A stretch of DNA of 64,000 nucleotides from contig DVJP01000050.1 in the NCBI GenBank assembly GCA_018716725.1, positions 29,229 through 93,228 on the forward strand, in the 5' to 3' direction. The stretch is from Candidatus Merdivicinus excrementipullorum. Its GTDB lineage: Bacteria > Bacillota > Clostridia > Oscillospirales > Ruminococcaceae. Below the pieces are notes generated by a model. That model did not search any database. It was given only the letters and a program-made list of their open reading frames with translations, and had not been told where the DNA came from. Below are positions 16,815 through 24,949 of the stretch, in pieces (the first letter of the stretch is position 1; every line of letters begins with the position of its first letter). The translations under genes were made by a program, and so were the position numbers.

Positions 16815-18497
16815 ATGTTAGCAGCGTTATATATTGAAAACCTTGCAGTCATTGAAAAAACATATGTGGAATTCCCCCGGGGCTTTACTGTGTTTACCGG
16901 GGAAACCGGCGCGGGGAAATCCATCCTCATCGACGCCATCAACGCCTGCCTGGGCCAGCGCACTACCCGGGAAATTGTCCGCACCGGCGCGAAAAAGGCC
17001 AGCATATCGGCCGTTTTTCGGGAGATTCCCCGGGATGCGGCGGATATGCTCCTAAAAAACGGGTATTCTGTTGAGGAAAGCGGCGAGCTGCTCCTGGACC
17101 GCACAATCCATGCAGACGGCCGCACCAGCGCCCGTGTAAACGGCCGGCCGGCGGCTGTGGGGTTTCTGCGGGAAATTGGCCCCCGGCTCATCAACATCCA
17201 TGGCCAGCACGACAGCCAGACCCTCCTTTCCCCAGAAAAGCACCTGGGGATTTTGGACAATTTCGGCGGCCTTCACGAGGAAACCGCCGCTTATCAGGAA
17301 AAATTCCTGGCCCTGCGGGACACGGTGCGGAAATTAAAATCCCTTTCCGCCAAGGAAACCGGCAATTCCAAACGGGCGGAAATGCTGCGCTTTCAGATTG
17401 AGGAGATCCGGGCCGCCAAGCTCACCCCGGGCATCGAGGAACGGCTCATGGAAAAATCCCGGCGGTTCCAAAGCGTGGAGCGCATCGCCCGTGCCTTGGA
17501 ATCCGCCTGCGTTTCCCTTTTGGGGGATGAGGAGGAATTGCAGGGGGCGGTGGATTTAGTGGAATCCGCCCAGGGGGAAATGTCGGCTTTGTCGGAATTC
17601 CCTGAATTTTCCGCCGCGGCGGAAACTCTGGAAGGGATTTCCCTAGAGCTTTCCGAGCTTTCCGCAAACCTCCGGGGCCAGCTCTCCGCATTGGAGTACG
17701 ACCAGCAGGAGGCGGATCTGGTGGAGGCCCGTTTGAGCCAAATTCACCGGCTGAAACTGAAATACGGCAGCACGGTTTCGGAAATTTTAGACTTTATGGA
17801 GGACGCAAAACGGGAGCTTGCCGGCATCGAGTCCGGGGACGAGCAGCTCCGGGAGCTGACCAAGCAGGCCGCCCTTCAGAAAAAGGAAGTGGCCCGGCTG
17901 GCCGCCCGGCTGACGGAACACCGGAAGGAAGCCGCCGCGCGTTTTGTGGAAAAAGTGTCCGGGGAAGCCCGTTTCCTGGAAATGCCCAGTCTGCGCATGG
18001 AAGCGGATTTCCGCCCGGCCAAGCTGGGAATCCAAGGGGACCACACCATGGAGCTTTTGATTTCCGCAAACCCCGGGGAGCCGCCGAAACCCATTTCCAA
18101 AATCGCTTCCGGCGGCGAATTGTCCCGGATCATGTTGGCCATCAAAAGCGCCCTGGCGGAAAAGGACGATGTGGACACCCTGATTTTTGATGAAATCGAC
18201 ACCGGCGTCAGCGGCCGCGCTGCCCAGAAAATCGGCATGAAGCTGCGGGAAGTGGGGGCCTCCCGCCAGGTATTTTGTGTCACCCATTCCGCCCAGGTGG
18301 CATCCCAGGGGGATTCCCAGTTTTTAATCCGGAAATCTTCTGACAAGGAAAAAACCTTTACAGAGGTTCTTCCCCTGGATATGGAAGGCCGGGTGGCGGA
18401 AATCGCCCGGATTATGGCCACCGACCAGGTCAGCGGCCTGGCCCGGGAAACCGCCCGGCGGATGCTGGAGGAAAACCAGGCCCCGGCTGATTTGTGA
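16815..18497 (+). CDS. recN: DNA repair protein RecN
   Basis: 560 residues. SMC-like ATPase acting at double-strand breaks. The N-terminal ATP-binding half has GETGAGKSILIDAI (Walker A near residue 31) and LINIHGQHDSQTL; long helical coiled-coil arms span about 150-350; the C-terminal half has IASGGELSRIMLA (signature) and LIFDEIDTGVSGRAA (Walker B). TTGAGGGGAAACT precedes the ATG. Last gene of the housekeeping operon, convergent with the membrane protein at 18526. Confidence 0.96.
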   Translation: MLAALYIENLAVIEKTYVEFPRGFTVFTGETGAGKSILIDAINACLGQRTTREIVRTGAKKASISAVFREIPRDAADMLLKNGYSVEESGELLLDRTIHADGRTSARVNGRPAAVGFLREIGPRLINIHGQHDSQTLLSPEKHLGILDNFGGLHEETAAYQEKFLALRDTVRKLKSLSAKETGNSKRAEMLRFQIEEIRAAKLTPGIEERLMEKSRRFQSVERIARALESACVSLLGDEEELQGAVDLVESAQGEMSALSEFPEFSAAAETLEGISLELSELSANLRGQLSALEYDQQEADLVEARLSQIHRLKLKYGSTVSEILDFMEDAKRELAGIESGDEQLRELTKQAALQKKEVARLAARLTEHRKEAAARFVEKVSGEARFLEMPSLRMEADFRPAKLGIQGDHTMELLISANPGEPPKPISKIASGGELSRIMLAIKSALAEKDDVDTLIFDEIDTGVSGRAAQKIGMKLREVGASRQVFCVTHSAQVASQGDSQFLIRKSSDKEKTFTEVLPLDMEGRVAEIARIMATDQVSGLARETARRMLEENQAPADL

Positions 18498-18509
18498 CGG
18501 AAGAATTCA

Positions 18510-18527
18510 GAAAGCCTCCGGGCTTTC
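18510..18527. terminator. hairpin between convergent genes
   Basis: GAAAGCC/GGCTTTC with loop TCCG, between recN and the convergent gene at 18526. No T-run follows on either strand, so termination is only plausible. Confidence 0.35.
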
Positions 18528-18933
18528 AATGAAGATACCGGCAAAAATAGTTCCGGATTGACCGGGCAACCCGGAATACCGGGGCGCACAGCAAAAACCA
18601 AAGGGCAAAATACAGCGGGCAGACCTGGCCCAACAGGTTCCCGAAAAGGTCGGAATAATCCCAAACCGCCCACTTGAGCTTCAGGTTTACAACACACCCG
18701 ACGATGAATTCTATAGCGGTGATCCAGCAGGCCCCCCGCAGACATTTGGCGGGGAGCCGCTCTGTTTCATGCCGCCCGTCGATCTGATAGAGCAGAAGGA
18801 AACAGACGCCGCCGGTGACCGCCATGGTCCAGTGGGTGAACCCGCGCCAGAGAATCTCAATCAGGCTGTAGCCGACAGAGCCAATCAGATATATGATCCC
18901 GCATTCTTTCGCTTTATGCAGAGTTTTTTCCAT
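18526..18933 (-). CDS. putative ABC-transporter type IV (CmpB-like) membrane protein
   Basis: 135 residues with four predicted membrane spans. IYLIGSVGYSLIEILWRG followed by FTHWTMAVTGGVCF is characteristic of the small membrane family annotated as putative ABC-transporter type IV (PF06541); FIVGCVVNLKLKWAVWDYSD matches its second half. Despite the family name, transport has not been shown as far as I know. Single gene, convergent with recN. Confidence 0.75.
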   Translation of the reverse strand: MEKTLHKAKECGIIYLIGSVGYSLIEILWRGFTHWTMAVTGGVCFLLLYQIDGRHETERLPAKCLRGACWITAIEFIVGCVVNLKLKWAVWDYSDLFGNLLGQVCPLYFALWFLLCAPVFRVARSIRNYFCRYLH

Positions 18934-19038
18934 TTTATCCCATCCTTAATTCTTGGTGGTATATGGGTATTCTGTCCCATGAATAGTGAAATATGAACCT
19001 GCGGGAAATGAAAAAAGGATTAAGAATGGAAGATTCCG

Positions 19039-19067
19039 TTGACCGGATGCATAAGCTGTGCTATACT
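19039..19067 (+). promoter_or_regulatory. sigma-A promoter of uppP
   Basis: TTGACC (19039-19044), 17-base spacer, TATACT (19062-19067), 35 bases before the uppP start. Confidence 0.75.
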
Positions 19068-19101
19068 CATAAAGGAAATTCTGGAAACTGTGGGGGATAT
19101 T

Positions 19102-19938
19102 ATGGACTTTTTGGAAATACTCAAAGCGATTTTGTACGGCATTGTGGAAGGCGTCACCGAATGGCTGCCGGTGAGCAGCACCGGCCACATGATTTTGCTG
19201 GATAAGTTTGTAAAGTTAAACGTCAGCCCGGAATTCTGGGAGATGTTTCTGGTGGTCATCCAGCTGGGGGCCATTTTGGCGGTGGTCGTCCTCTTTTGGA
19301 ACAAGATCTTCCCGTTCCGCTTTGAAAAAGGCGTGCATATCGACAAGCCCAAATTTGTCATGTGGTTCAAAATCCTGGTGGCCTCCATCCCGGCCGGCGT
19401 AGTGGGCATTTTGTGGGACGACGAGCTGAACGCCCTGTTTTACAATTATGTCACTGTGGCCATTATGCTGATTTTGGTGGGCGTTTTGTTCATCCTCATT
19501 GAAAATTACAATAAAAAGCAGAAGCCCCGGGTCAATTCCATCAGCGGCATCACCTATCGGGCCGCCTTGGTCATCGGGGTGTTCCAGCTGATTGCAGCCG
19601 TATTCCCCGGCACATCCCGTTCCGGGGCCACCATTATCGGCGCTTTGCTTCTGGGGATTTCCCGGGTAACGGCGGCGGAATTCACCTTTTTCCTGGCTAT
19701 CCCCGCCATGTTCGGCGGCAGCGCCATTAAGCTTTTAAAATTCGGCTTTGATTTTACGGGGACGGAAATTACCATCCTGCTGGTGGGCATGATCGTAGCC
19801 TTTGTGGTTTCGGTGCTGGTGATCCGGTTCCTGATGGGGTACATTAAAAAGCACGACTTTAAGGTGTTCGGCTGGTACCGGATCGTGCTGGGCATTTTGG
19901 TGCTGCTTTACTTCCTGCCCCAGTCCCTGGCGGCCTGA
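19102..19938 (+). CDS. uppP: undecaprenyl-diphosphate phosphatase
   Basis: 278 residues, polytopic membrane protein. Recycles undecaprenyl pyrophosphate, the lipid carrier for peptidoglycan. EGVTEWLPVSSTGHM near residue 17 and PGTSRSGATI near 169 are the two catalytic signatures of the BacA/UppP family. Start at 19102 is chosen for the family N-terminus and a GTGGGGGAT site; the frame stays open upstream into the promoter. The stop overlaps the next gene (TGATG). Raised expression of such genes is known to give bacitracin tolerance. Confidence 0.95.
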   Translation: MDFLEILKAILYGIVEGVTEWLPVSSTGHMILLDKFVKLNVSPEFWEMFLVVIQLGAILAVVVLFWNKIFPFRFEKGVHIDKPKFVMWFKILVASIPAGVVGILWDDELNALFYNYVTVAIMLILVGVLFILIENYNKKQKPRVNSISGITYRAALVIGVFQLIAAVFPGTSRSGATIIGALLLGISRVTAAEFTFFLAIPAMFGGSAIKLLKFGFDFTGTEITILLVGMIVAFVVSVLVIRFLMGYIKKHDFKVFGWYRIVLGILVLLYFLPQSLAA

Positions 19939-20135
19939 TGCGCTGCCGGGACTGCGCTTTCAGCTGGGAGGACCGCCGGGAAACGGTTTACCGGCGGGAG
20001 GACTGCTGGTTCTGCCGGAAAAAAGGCCCTTTTTTCAGCCGTTCTTACCGGATAGGGGAAAAGACCCGGGTGGACCCGGACGCTCCGGCCTGCCCGGAAT
20101 TCCAATCAAAAAACGAAAACCGCCGGGAACTGTAA
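19938..20135 (+). CDS. small Cys-rich protein overlapping uppP
   Basis: 65 residues. The ATG shares its A with the uppP stop codon, so translation is coupled. Cysteines are arranged as CRDC near the N-terminus, CWFC about 20 residues later, and one more Cys near the C-terminus, suggesting a small metal (probably zinc) site. The rest is highly charged. No family recognised. The C-terminal codons run into a hairpin at 20123-20155. Confidence 0.55.
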   Translation: MRCRDCAFSWEDRRETVYRREDCWFCRKKGPFFSRSYRIGEKTRVDPDAPACPEFQSKNENRREL

Positions 20136-20155
20136 AACGCAGCTCCCGGACTTTT
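20123..20155 (+). terminator. possible terminator after the uppP unit
   Basis: CCGGGA-A-CTG pairs with CAG-C-TCCCGG, then ACTTTTGC. Short T-run, partly inside the coding end. Confidence 0.4.
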
Positions 20156-20196
20156 GCATATCCGCATTTTCCGGAATGCGGTGGGGAGGACAGATC

Positions 20197-21132
20197 ATGA
20201 AAATTCAGGAATTTATTGAAGAAATTCAGAAATCTTTTGTGGGGAACCCGCAGATCATTTATAAGGTGTTCTGCGCCCTGCTGGCCGGAGGGCACGTCCT
20301 GCTGGAGGATATCCCCGGCGTGGGCAAAACCACCCTGGCCAAAGCCTTTTCCCAGGTTTTGAACCTGGAATGCAAGCGCATCCAGTTTACCCCGGACGTG
20401 ATGCCTTCGGACATCACCGGCTTTACTATGCTCCGGCCGGAGGACCGGGCAATGGTCTACCAGCCCGGCGCAGTCATGTGCAGCCTGTTGCTGGCCGATG
20501 AGATCAATCGCGCCTCCTCCCGCACCCAGTCGGCCCTGCTGGAAGCTATGGAGGAATACACCGTCACAGTGGACGGCGTCACCTATCCGCTGCCGGACCC
20601 CTTTATGGTCATCGCCACCCAAAACCCGGCGGGCTCCTCCGGCACCCAGCTTCTGCCGGAGTCCCAGACCGACCGGTTTATGCTCCGGCTGTCCATCGGA
20701 TACCCGGATGAAGAAATGGAATTCACCATGCTGTCCAGGAAAAACGGCCTTTCCGAGCCGACCTCCCTGCGCACCCTGGCGGATGCGGAAACCATCCGGG
20801 AGATGCGGAAGAAGGTTGCCGCCGTCTATCTGGATGACTCCATTTACCGCTATATTTTGAAACTGGTGCGGGCAACCAGGGAACGGCCGGAAATTTCCCA
20901 GGGTGCAAGCCCCCGGTGCAGCGTGGCCCTGACCGCTGTTTCCCAGGCGGCGGCCTGGGTATCCGGCCGGGATTATGTGATTCCGGAGGATGTGCAGTCG
21001 GTTTATATAGACTGCGTGGCCCACCGGCTGGTTATGTCCTCCCAGGCCAAGCGGGACCGGATTTCCCCGGAAATGGCGCTGGAAAAAATCTTAAAGGACG
21101 TCCAGCCGCCCAAGCTGAAGGTGGAATCATGA
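20197..21132 (+). CDS. MoxR family AAA ATPase
   Basis: 311 residues. GGGGAGGA lies 7 bases before the ATG at 20197. AAA-3 core: EDIPGVGKTTLAKAFS near residue 36 (Walker A), ADEINRASSRTQSALLEAMEE near 100 (Walker B), ATQNPAGSSGTQLLPESQ (sensor 1) and an AAA lid. MoxR ATPases act as chaperones for assembly of metal-containing or membrane complexes. It starts a three-gene coupled unit with a DUF58 protein and a transglutaminase, a widespread arrangement; the target here is unknown. Confidence 0.93.
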   Translation: MKIQEFIEEIQKSFVGNPQIIYKVFCALLAGGHVLLEDIPGVGKTTLAKAFSQVLNLECKRIQFTPDVMPSDITGFTMLRPEDRAMVYQPGAVMCSLLLADEINRASSRTQSALLEAMEEYTVTVDGVTYPLPDPFMVIATQNPAGSSGTQLLPESQTDRFMLRLSIGYPDEEMEFTMLSRKNGLSEPTSLRTLADAETIREMRKKVAAVYLDDSIYRYILKLVRATRERPEISQGASPRCSVALTAVSQAAAWVSGRDYVIPEDVQSVYIDCVAHRLVMSSQAKRDRISPEMALEKILKDVQPPKLKVES

Positions 21133-22163
21133 GCCGCAAAGAAAAAAGCCGGGTCAGGCTCCGGCATCGGGAGGCCCTTTATATCCTCCTGCTGGCCGCC
21201 GCTGCCGGGTACTATCTTTACGATACCTCCTACCTGTCCTGGCTGGCGCTTTTGGCGGCGGTTTTGGTTCCCATCTTCGATTGGGGGATCAGTTTTTTCC
21301 TTCTGCGAAAGGGCCGGATTATCCCCGAAGCCAGCGCGGAGGTGACCTTGCAATCCGCAGGGCTTTCCTTTTCAATACAGATCGCGCCGCCTCAGGTTCC
21401 GGCGGCAATCCGCGGGGAAATGCGGGCGGTGAACCTGTTTTCCGGGGAAAAAATGAAGAAAAAGCTGGCCATTCCGCCGGGACAAAGCGGAGAGCTGGAA
21501 TTGGGGCAGTTTAAGGGGACTTTGCCCGGGGTGGTCCAATGCCGGGTAATGAAAACCCGCGCCAGGGACCTGCTGGGGCTGTTCCCGGTGCCAATTCCGG
21601 CCGCGGCCCCAGTGAAAGCCCTGATTCTGCCGGAGCCGGCGCCTTTTCCGGGGGAATTGGCCCGTTCCGGCGTTATGGAGGATATCTCCCGCCTGAGCGT
21701 CCCCGGGGCTGAAGGCCAGCGGGAATGGAAGGATATCCGGGAATACCGCAGCGGCGACCTTTTGCGGGACATCCACTGGAAGCTGTCCGCCCGGCGGGAC
21801 CAGGTCATCGTCCGGGAATACGCCGTGGCCGGAGGCAGCGCCGTGCCGGTGCGGATGCGCTGGGCCGGGACGCCTGAGGAAATCTCCGGGAAACTCGGCC
21901 GCCTTTTGGGCCTTTTGGAGGGCCTGCGGCGGGAAGATCTGCCCTTTGCCCTGCGGGTCCAGCTGCCGGACGGGGAAGAGCTGGCCGCCGGTTCGCTGGA
22001 AGAAACAGAAGCCGTCCTTTGGGACCTGCTGGCCAGGCCCTGCCCTACAGCCCAGACGGAAGGGAATTTTGTGGAGGACAGCCTGCCGGAGCAATGGTTG
22101 GAAGCGGAAAAGGACGCCATTGTGCTTTATCGAGACGGCGTGCCGGAGGAGGTGCTCTCATGA
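21129..22163 (+). CDS. DUF58 domain membrane protein
   Basis: 344 residues. Overlaps moxR by four bases and the next gene by four. Two N-terminal membrane segments (about 14-55) are followed by a soluble domain containing the DUF58 signature REYRSGDLLRDIHWKLSAR near residue 205. DUF58 proteins accompany MoxR ATPases. The C-terminal part lacks an obvious von Willebrand MIDAS. Confidence 0.88.
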   Translation: MSRKEKSRVRLRHREALYILLLAAAAGYYLYDTSYLSWLALLAAVLVPIFDWGISFFLLRKGRIIPEASAEVTLQSAGLSFSIQIAPPQVPAAIRGEMRAVNLFSGEKMKKKLAIPPGQSGELELGQFKGTLPGVVQCRVMKTRARDLLGLFPVPIPAAAPVKALILPEPAPFPGELARSGVMEDISRLSVPGAEGQREWKDIREYRSGDLLRDIHWKLSARRDQVIVREYAVAGGSAVPVRMRWAGTPEEISGKLGRLLGLLEGLRREDLPFALRVQLPDGEELAAGSLEETEAVLWDLLARPCPTAQTEGNFVEDSLPEQWLEAEKDAIVLYRDGVPEEVLS

Positions 22164-24622
22164 CGGATTCTTTGCGGAAATTCCCTTTGGAAAAAGCCGG
22201 ATACCTGCTGCTTTTGCTTTGCGGCGTTTTGGGGACATGGGGGGCCTTCCTGGACCGCTACCGCCTGCCTTATGCGGAATTTCTCCTGCCTGGGGCGGTT
22301 TTGGCGGCCGCCTTACTGGGCGGGCTGGCTTTCCTGCCTAAAAAGGCCCGCATTGGATGCTCCCTGGGGCTTCTTGCCGTCTGGGTTTTTGTGTGCGTCC
22401 GTTATTGGCGGCAAATCGCCTGGGGCCTTGTCCGGTGCTTTGAACGCCTGCTGCCTACGGTTACCATATATATCTCTCTGGATTTCCCGGCGCTGCCGCC
22501 CATTTCGCCCTGGGAAGAGAGAATGGCCCTGCTGGCCGCCTGCTGCCTGCTTCTGCCCTATTTGACGCTGCTGGCCTGGGCGGTTGTGGGCCGGAAAAGC
22601 TTCTGGTTCAGCTTCCTGCTGACCTTTCCGGTTTTTGTCTTTTCATGGGGACCCCAGACGGCGGCGCCTGTGTACGCCGTTGTGTGCAGCGCCTTCTTTT
22701 GGATGGCCATGCTGCTGCAAAACGGCATCCCCCGGCGGTTCCGGGGAAGCTCCGGCAGGGCGTTGGGGTGGATTCTCCTGGCATCCGGGCTGGTGTCGTC
22801 TTTGGTGATCCTGGCCCCGCCGGAACGGTATGAACCCTGGGACGGCGCGGCGGACGTCCGTGCCCAGCTAAACGACGCGGCCAGCGGGATGGCCCGGTGG
22901 TTCCCGGGCGGACAGGGCGGCGGGACTGTCCTGTCCGGCGAGGACGGGGAGATTGACCTGGATGAAACCGGGAACCGCAGCCAGCCGGATGGGGACGCTC
23001 TGCGGGTTTACAGCTATCGAATACCGGAACAGCTGTATCTGCGGGGGTATTCCGCTGCTGTTTACACCGGCCACAGCTGGGAACAGCTGGAAGAGGGGAT
23101 GTACTCCTCGAAAATGCTTGGCTTTCAGCCTCTTTCCTTTTTGGAACGCCGGGCAGAGGGGACTGCTGCAAACGTCACCGTGGAGCCTCTGGTTCCATCC
23201 CGATGGGTTTACGCCCCTTACCTGATTACCGATATGGAGCCGCGCCTGCAAACGGAAGATGACGTCGGCTTTTTGGCAAACGGACAGGAACAGTATTCCT
23301 TCCAAAGCCTGGCCAGCAGCGAATGGGGGGTCATCAACGGGGAAAACGGCGGGCAGTGGCTGGAATATCCGACTTTTTCCTACTCCTACCTGATGGTCGA
23401 CTCCTTTATGTATGACGGGGAGCTTTTGACCTACATGACGGAACCCGGCCGCGGCCCGGTGATCCAAAATTTAAGCCAGCTGTCCCCGGAACAGGAAATC
23501 GCCGCCTACAATTACCTGTACAATTTCCTGGAAGGACAGGGCCTGTATACCGTGCCGTCCTATGCGCGGGACAGCAGCTATGTGAGCTTTTTGCAGGGGT
23601 ATTACACCCAGCTGCCGGAAGGGCTGCGGGAAAGCCTGTTGGAATGGTGGCGGGAAAATTACGCGCCGGGCACGGGCAGCATGGCACGGGACCAGGCTAT
23701 AACCGGAACCATCCCGGAAACCGGCGTGCCCTACTGGCTGTGGGGCTATGCCGCCGGGGAGGTGGCCCGGACCATCCGGGATTCCGGCGTTTATACCCTG
23801 ACTCCCGGCCTTCAGCCAAGGAACCGGGATTTTGCGGAATATTTCCTGACCGAAAGCAATGAGGGCTACTGCGTCCACTTTGCCACCGCCGCAGCCGTTA
23901 TGCTCCGGGCCTTGGGCATCCCCGCCCGGTACGCGGAGGGCTATGCGGTGGACGGAAGCAGCTTTGACAGCCAGGGCTGGGTTACGGTTCCCGCCAGAAA
24001 CGCCCACGCCTGGGCGGAAATCTGGCTTCCCGGAACCGGCTGGGTCCCTGTTGAAGCCACTCCCGGCGGCCCGGCAGGCGTAACCGGCGGCCAGGAATCC
24101 AGCGAAGAATCCTCCCTGCCGGAGGAAAGCGAGCCGCCCTCCTCCAGCGCGGAGGAGCCGTCTGTCTCCTCTGCTCCGGAGGAGGAAAGCGCGCCGGAAA
24201 TCTCCCAGCCGGAATCCTCGGAAGCGGCAGGGGAAAACACCCCGGAAAGCCAAGACAGCTGGGTTTGGAGCATTGCCCTTGGAGGGCTTCTGCTGATTCT
24301 TGCGGCGGCCGCGCCCTTTGGCGCGCGCTGGCTCAGAATGGCGGGCCGGAAAAAGAAGATGTTCCAGCCGGACTCCCGCAAAGCGGCTTTGGAAATCTAC
24401 GGCGTTATAATGAGCCTTAGCCGCTTCGGCGGGCCGGACCCTTCGCCGGAAGCCCTTGCAATCGCCCGGAAGGCCCGGTTCAGCCCCCATGAGATTTCAG
24501 CGGACGAGCTGGAAACCCTTCTTGGGGAATACCGGGAACACCGCCAAAAGACGTGGGAAAATCTGCCCAAACGCAGGCGGCTGCGGTTCTGGTTCTGGGG
24601 GTACCCGGAAGGGCGTTCATAA
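22160..24622 (+). CDS. membrane transglutaminase-like protein (TgpA type)
   Basis: 820 residues. ATG at 22160 overlaps the DUF58 gene. About seven N-terminal membrane spans (about 15-215), a large extracytoplasmic part, a transglutaminase/protease-like core with Cys near residue 571 (EGYCVHFATA), His near 615 (NAHAWAEIW) and an acidic residue in WVPVEATPG, a Ser/Glu/Pro-rich low-complexity linker (about 645-695), one more membrane span (about 700-722) and a cytoplasmic C-terminal domain. The layout matches TgpA-like proteins of MoxR/DUF58 operons. Whether it crosslinks or cleaves proteins is unknown. Confidence 0.88.
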   Translation: MTDSLRKFPLEKAGYLLLLLCGVLGTWGAFLDRYRLPYAEFLLPGAVLAAALLGGLAFLPKKARIGCSLGLLAVWVFVCVRYWRQIAWGLVRCFERLLPTVTIYISLDFPALPPISPWEERMALLAACCLLLPYLTLLAWAVVGRKSFWFSFLLTFPVFVFSWGPQTAAPVYAVVCSAFFWMAMLLQNGIPRRFRGSSGRALGWILLASGLVSSLVILAPPERYEPWDGAADVRAQLNDAASGMARWFPGGQGGGTVLSGEDGEIDLDETGNRSQPDGDALRVYSYRIPEQLYLRGYSAAVYTGHSWEQLEEGMYSSKMLGFQPLSFLERRAEGTAANVTVEPLVPSRWVYAPYLITDMEPRLQTEDDVGFLANGQEQYSFQSLASSEWGVINGENGGQWLEYPTFSYSYLMVDSFMYDGELLTYMTEPGRGPVIQNLSQLSPEQEIAAYNYLYNFLEGQGLYTVPSYARDSSYVSFLQGYYTQLPEGLRESLLEWWRENYAPGTGSMARDQAITGTIPETGVPYWLWGYAAGEVARTIRDSGVYTLTPGLQPRNRDFAEYFLTESNEGYCVHFATAAAVMLRALGIPARYAEGYAVDGSSFDSQGWVTVPARNAHAWAEIWLPGTGWVPVEATPGGPAGVTGGQESSEESSLPEESEPPSSSAEEPSVSSAPEEESAPEISQPESSEAAGENTPESQDSWVWSIALGGLLLILAAAAPFGARWLRMAGRKKKMFQPDSRKAALEIYGVIMSLSRFGGPDPSPEALAIARKARFSPHEISADELETLLGEYREHRQKTWENLPKRRRLRFWFWGYPEGRS

Positions 24623-24630
24623 AAAATTCC

Positions 24631-24659
24631 TTGCAAAAAGCCGAAAAAGGCGTTATAAT
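24631..24659 (+). promoter_or_regulatory. sigma-A promoter of the 24677-26284 unit
   Basis: TTGCAA (24631-24636), 17-base spacer, TATAAT (24654-24659), directly before the GTG at 24677. Confidence 0.7.
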
Positions 24660-24676
24660 ATCAACCAGGAAAGGAA

Positions 24677-24946
24677 GTGTACAGAATTTTGAAGATTGAA
24701 CTTCCGAATTTTCACTATTTTTATTCCAAAAATCCATACAGCGGCAGCTTAGGCGGGTTCCGGTTCCGGCTGGAGCCTGGGGACGGGCAGCTGAAAGCCA
24801 TTGCCTGGCCGGGCCCAAACTGTATGGAAGCAACGGACCCGGCCCTGCTGCGGACAGAGGAATTTGCCTTGACGGAAGAAGGGCTGGGGGCTGCTGGGGA
24901 ATGGCTTACCTCCCAGTGCGAGGAATGGACCTATAAAGGAGTGTAA
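24677..24946 (+). CDS. small hypothetical protein upstream of MltG-like gene
   Basis: 89 residues from a GTG preceded by AGGAAAGGAA. Only about 12 bases separate the predicted transcription start from this codon, so the leader would be very short; a TTG at 24689 is an alternative. The sequence (IELPNFHYFYSKNPYSGS, then LGGFRFRLEPGDGQLKAIAW) suggests a small beta-rich soluble protein. It ends three bases before the ATG of the lytic transglycosylase gene and contains that gene's AAAGGAG site. No family recognised. Confidence 0.65.
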   Translation: MYRILKIELPNFHYFYSKNPYSGSLGGFRFRLEPGDGQLKAIAWPGPNCMEATDPALLRTEEFALTEEGLGAAGEWLTSQCEEWTYKGV

Positions 24947-24949
24947 AGG

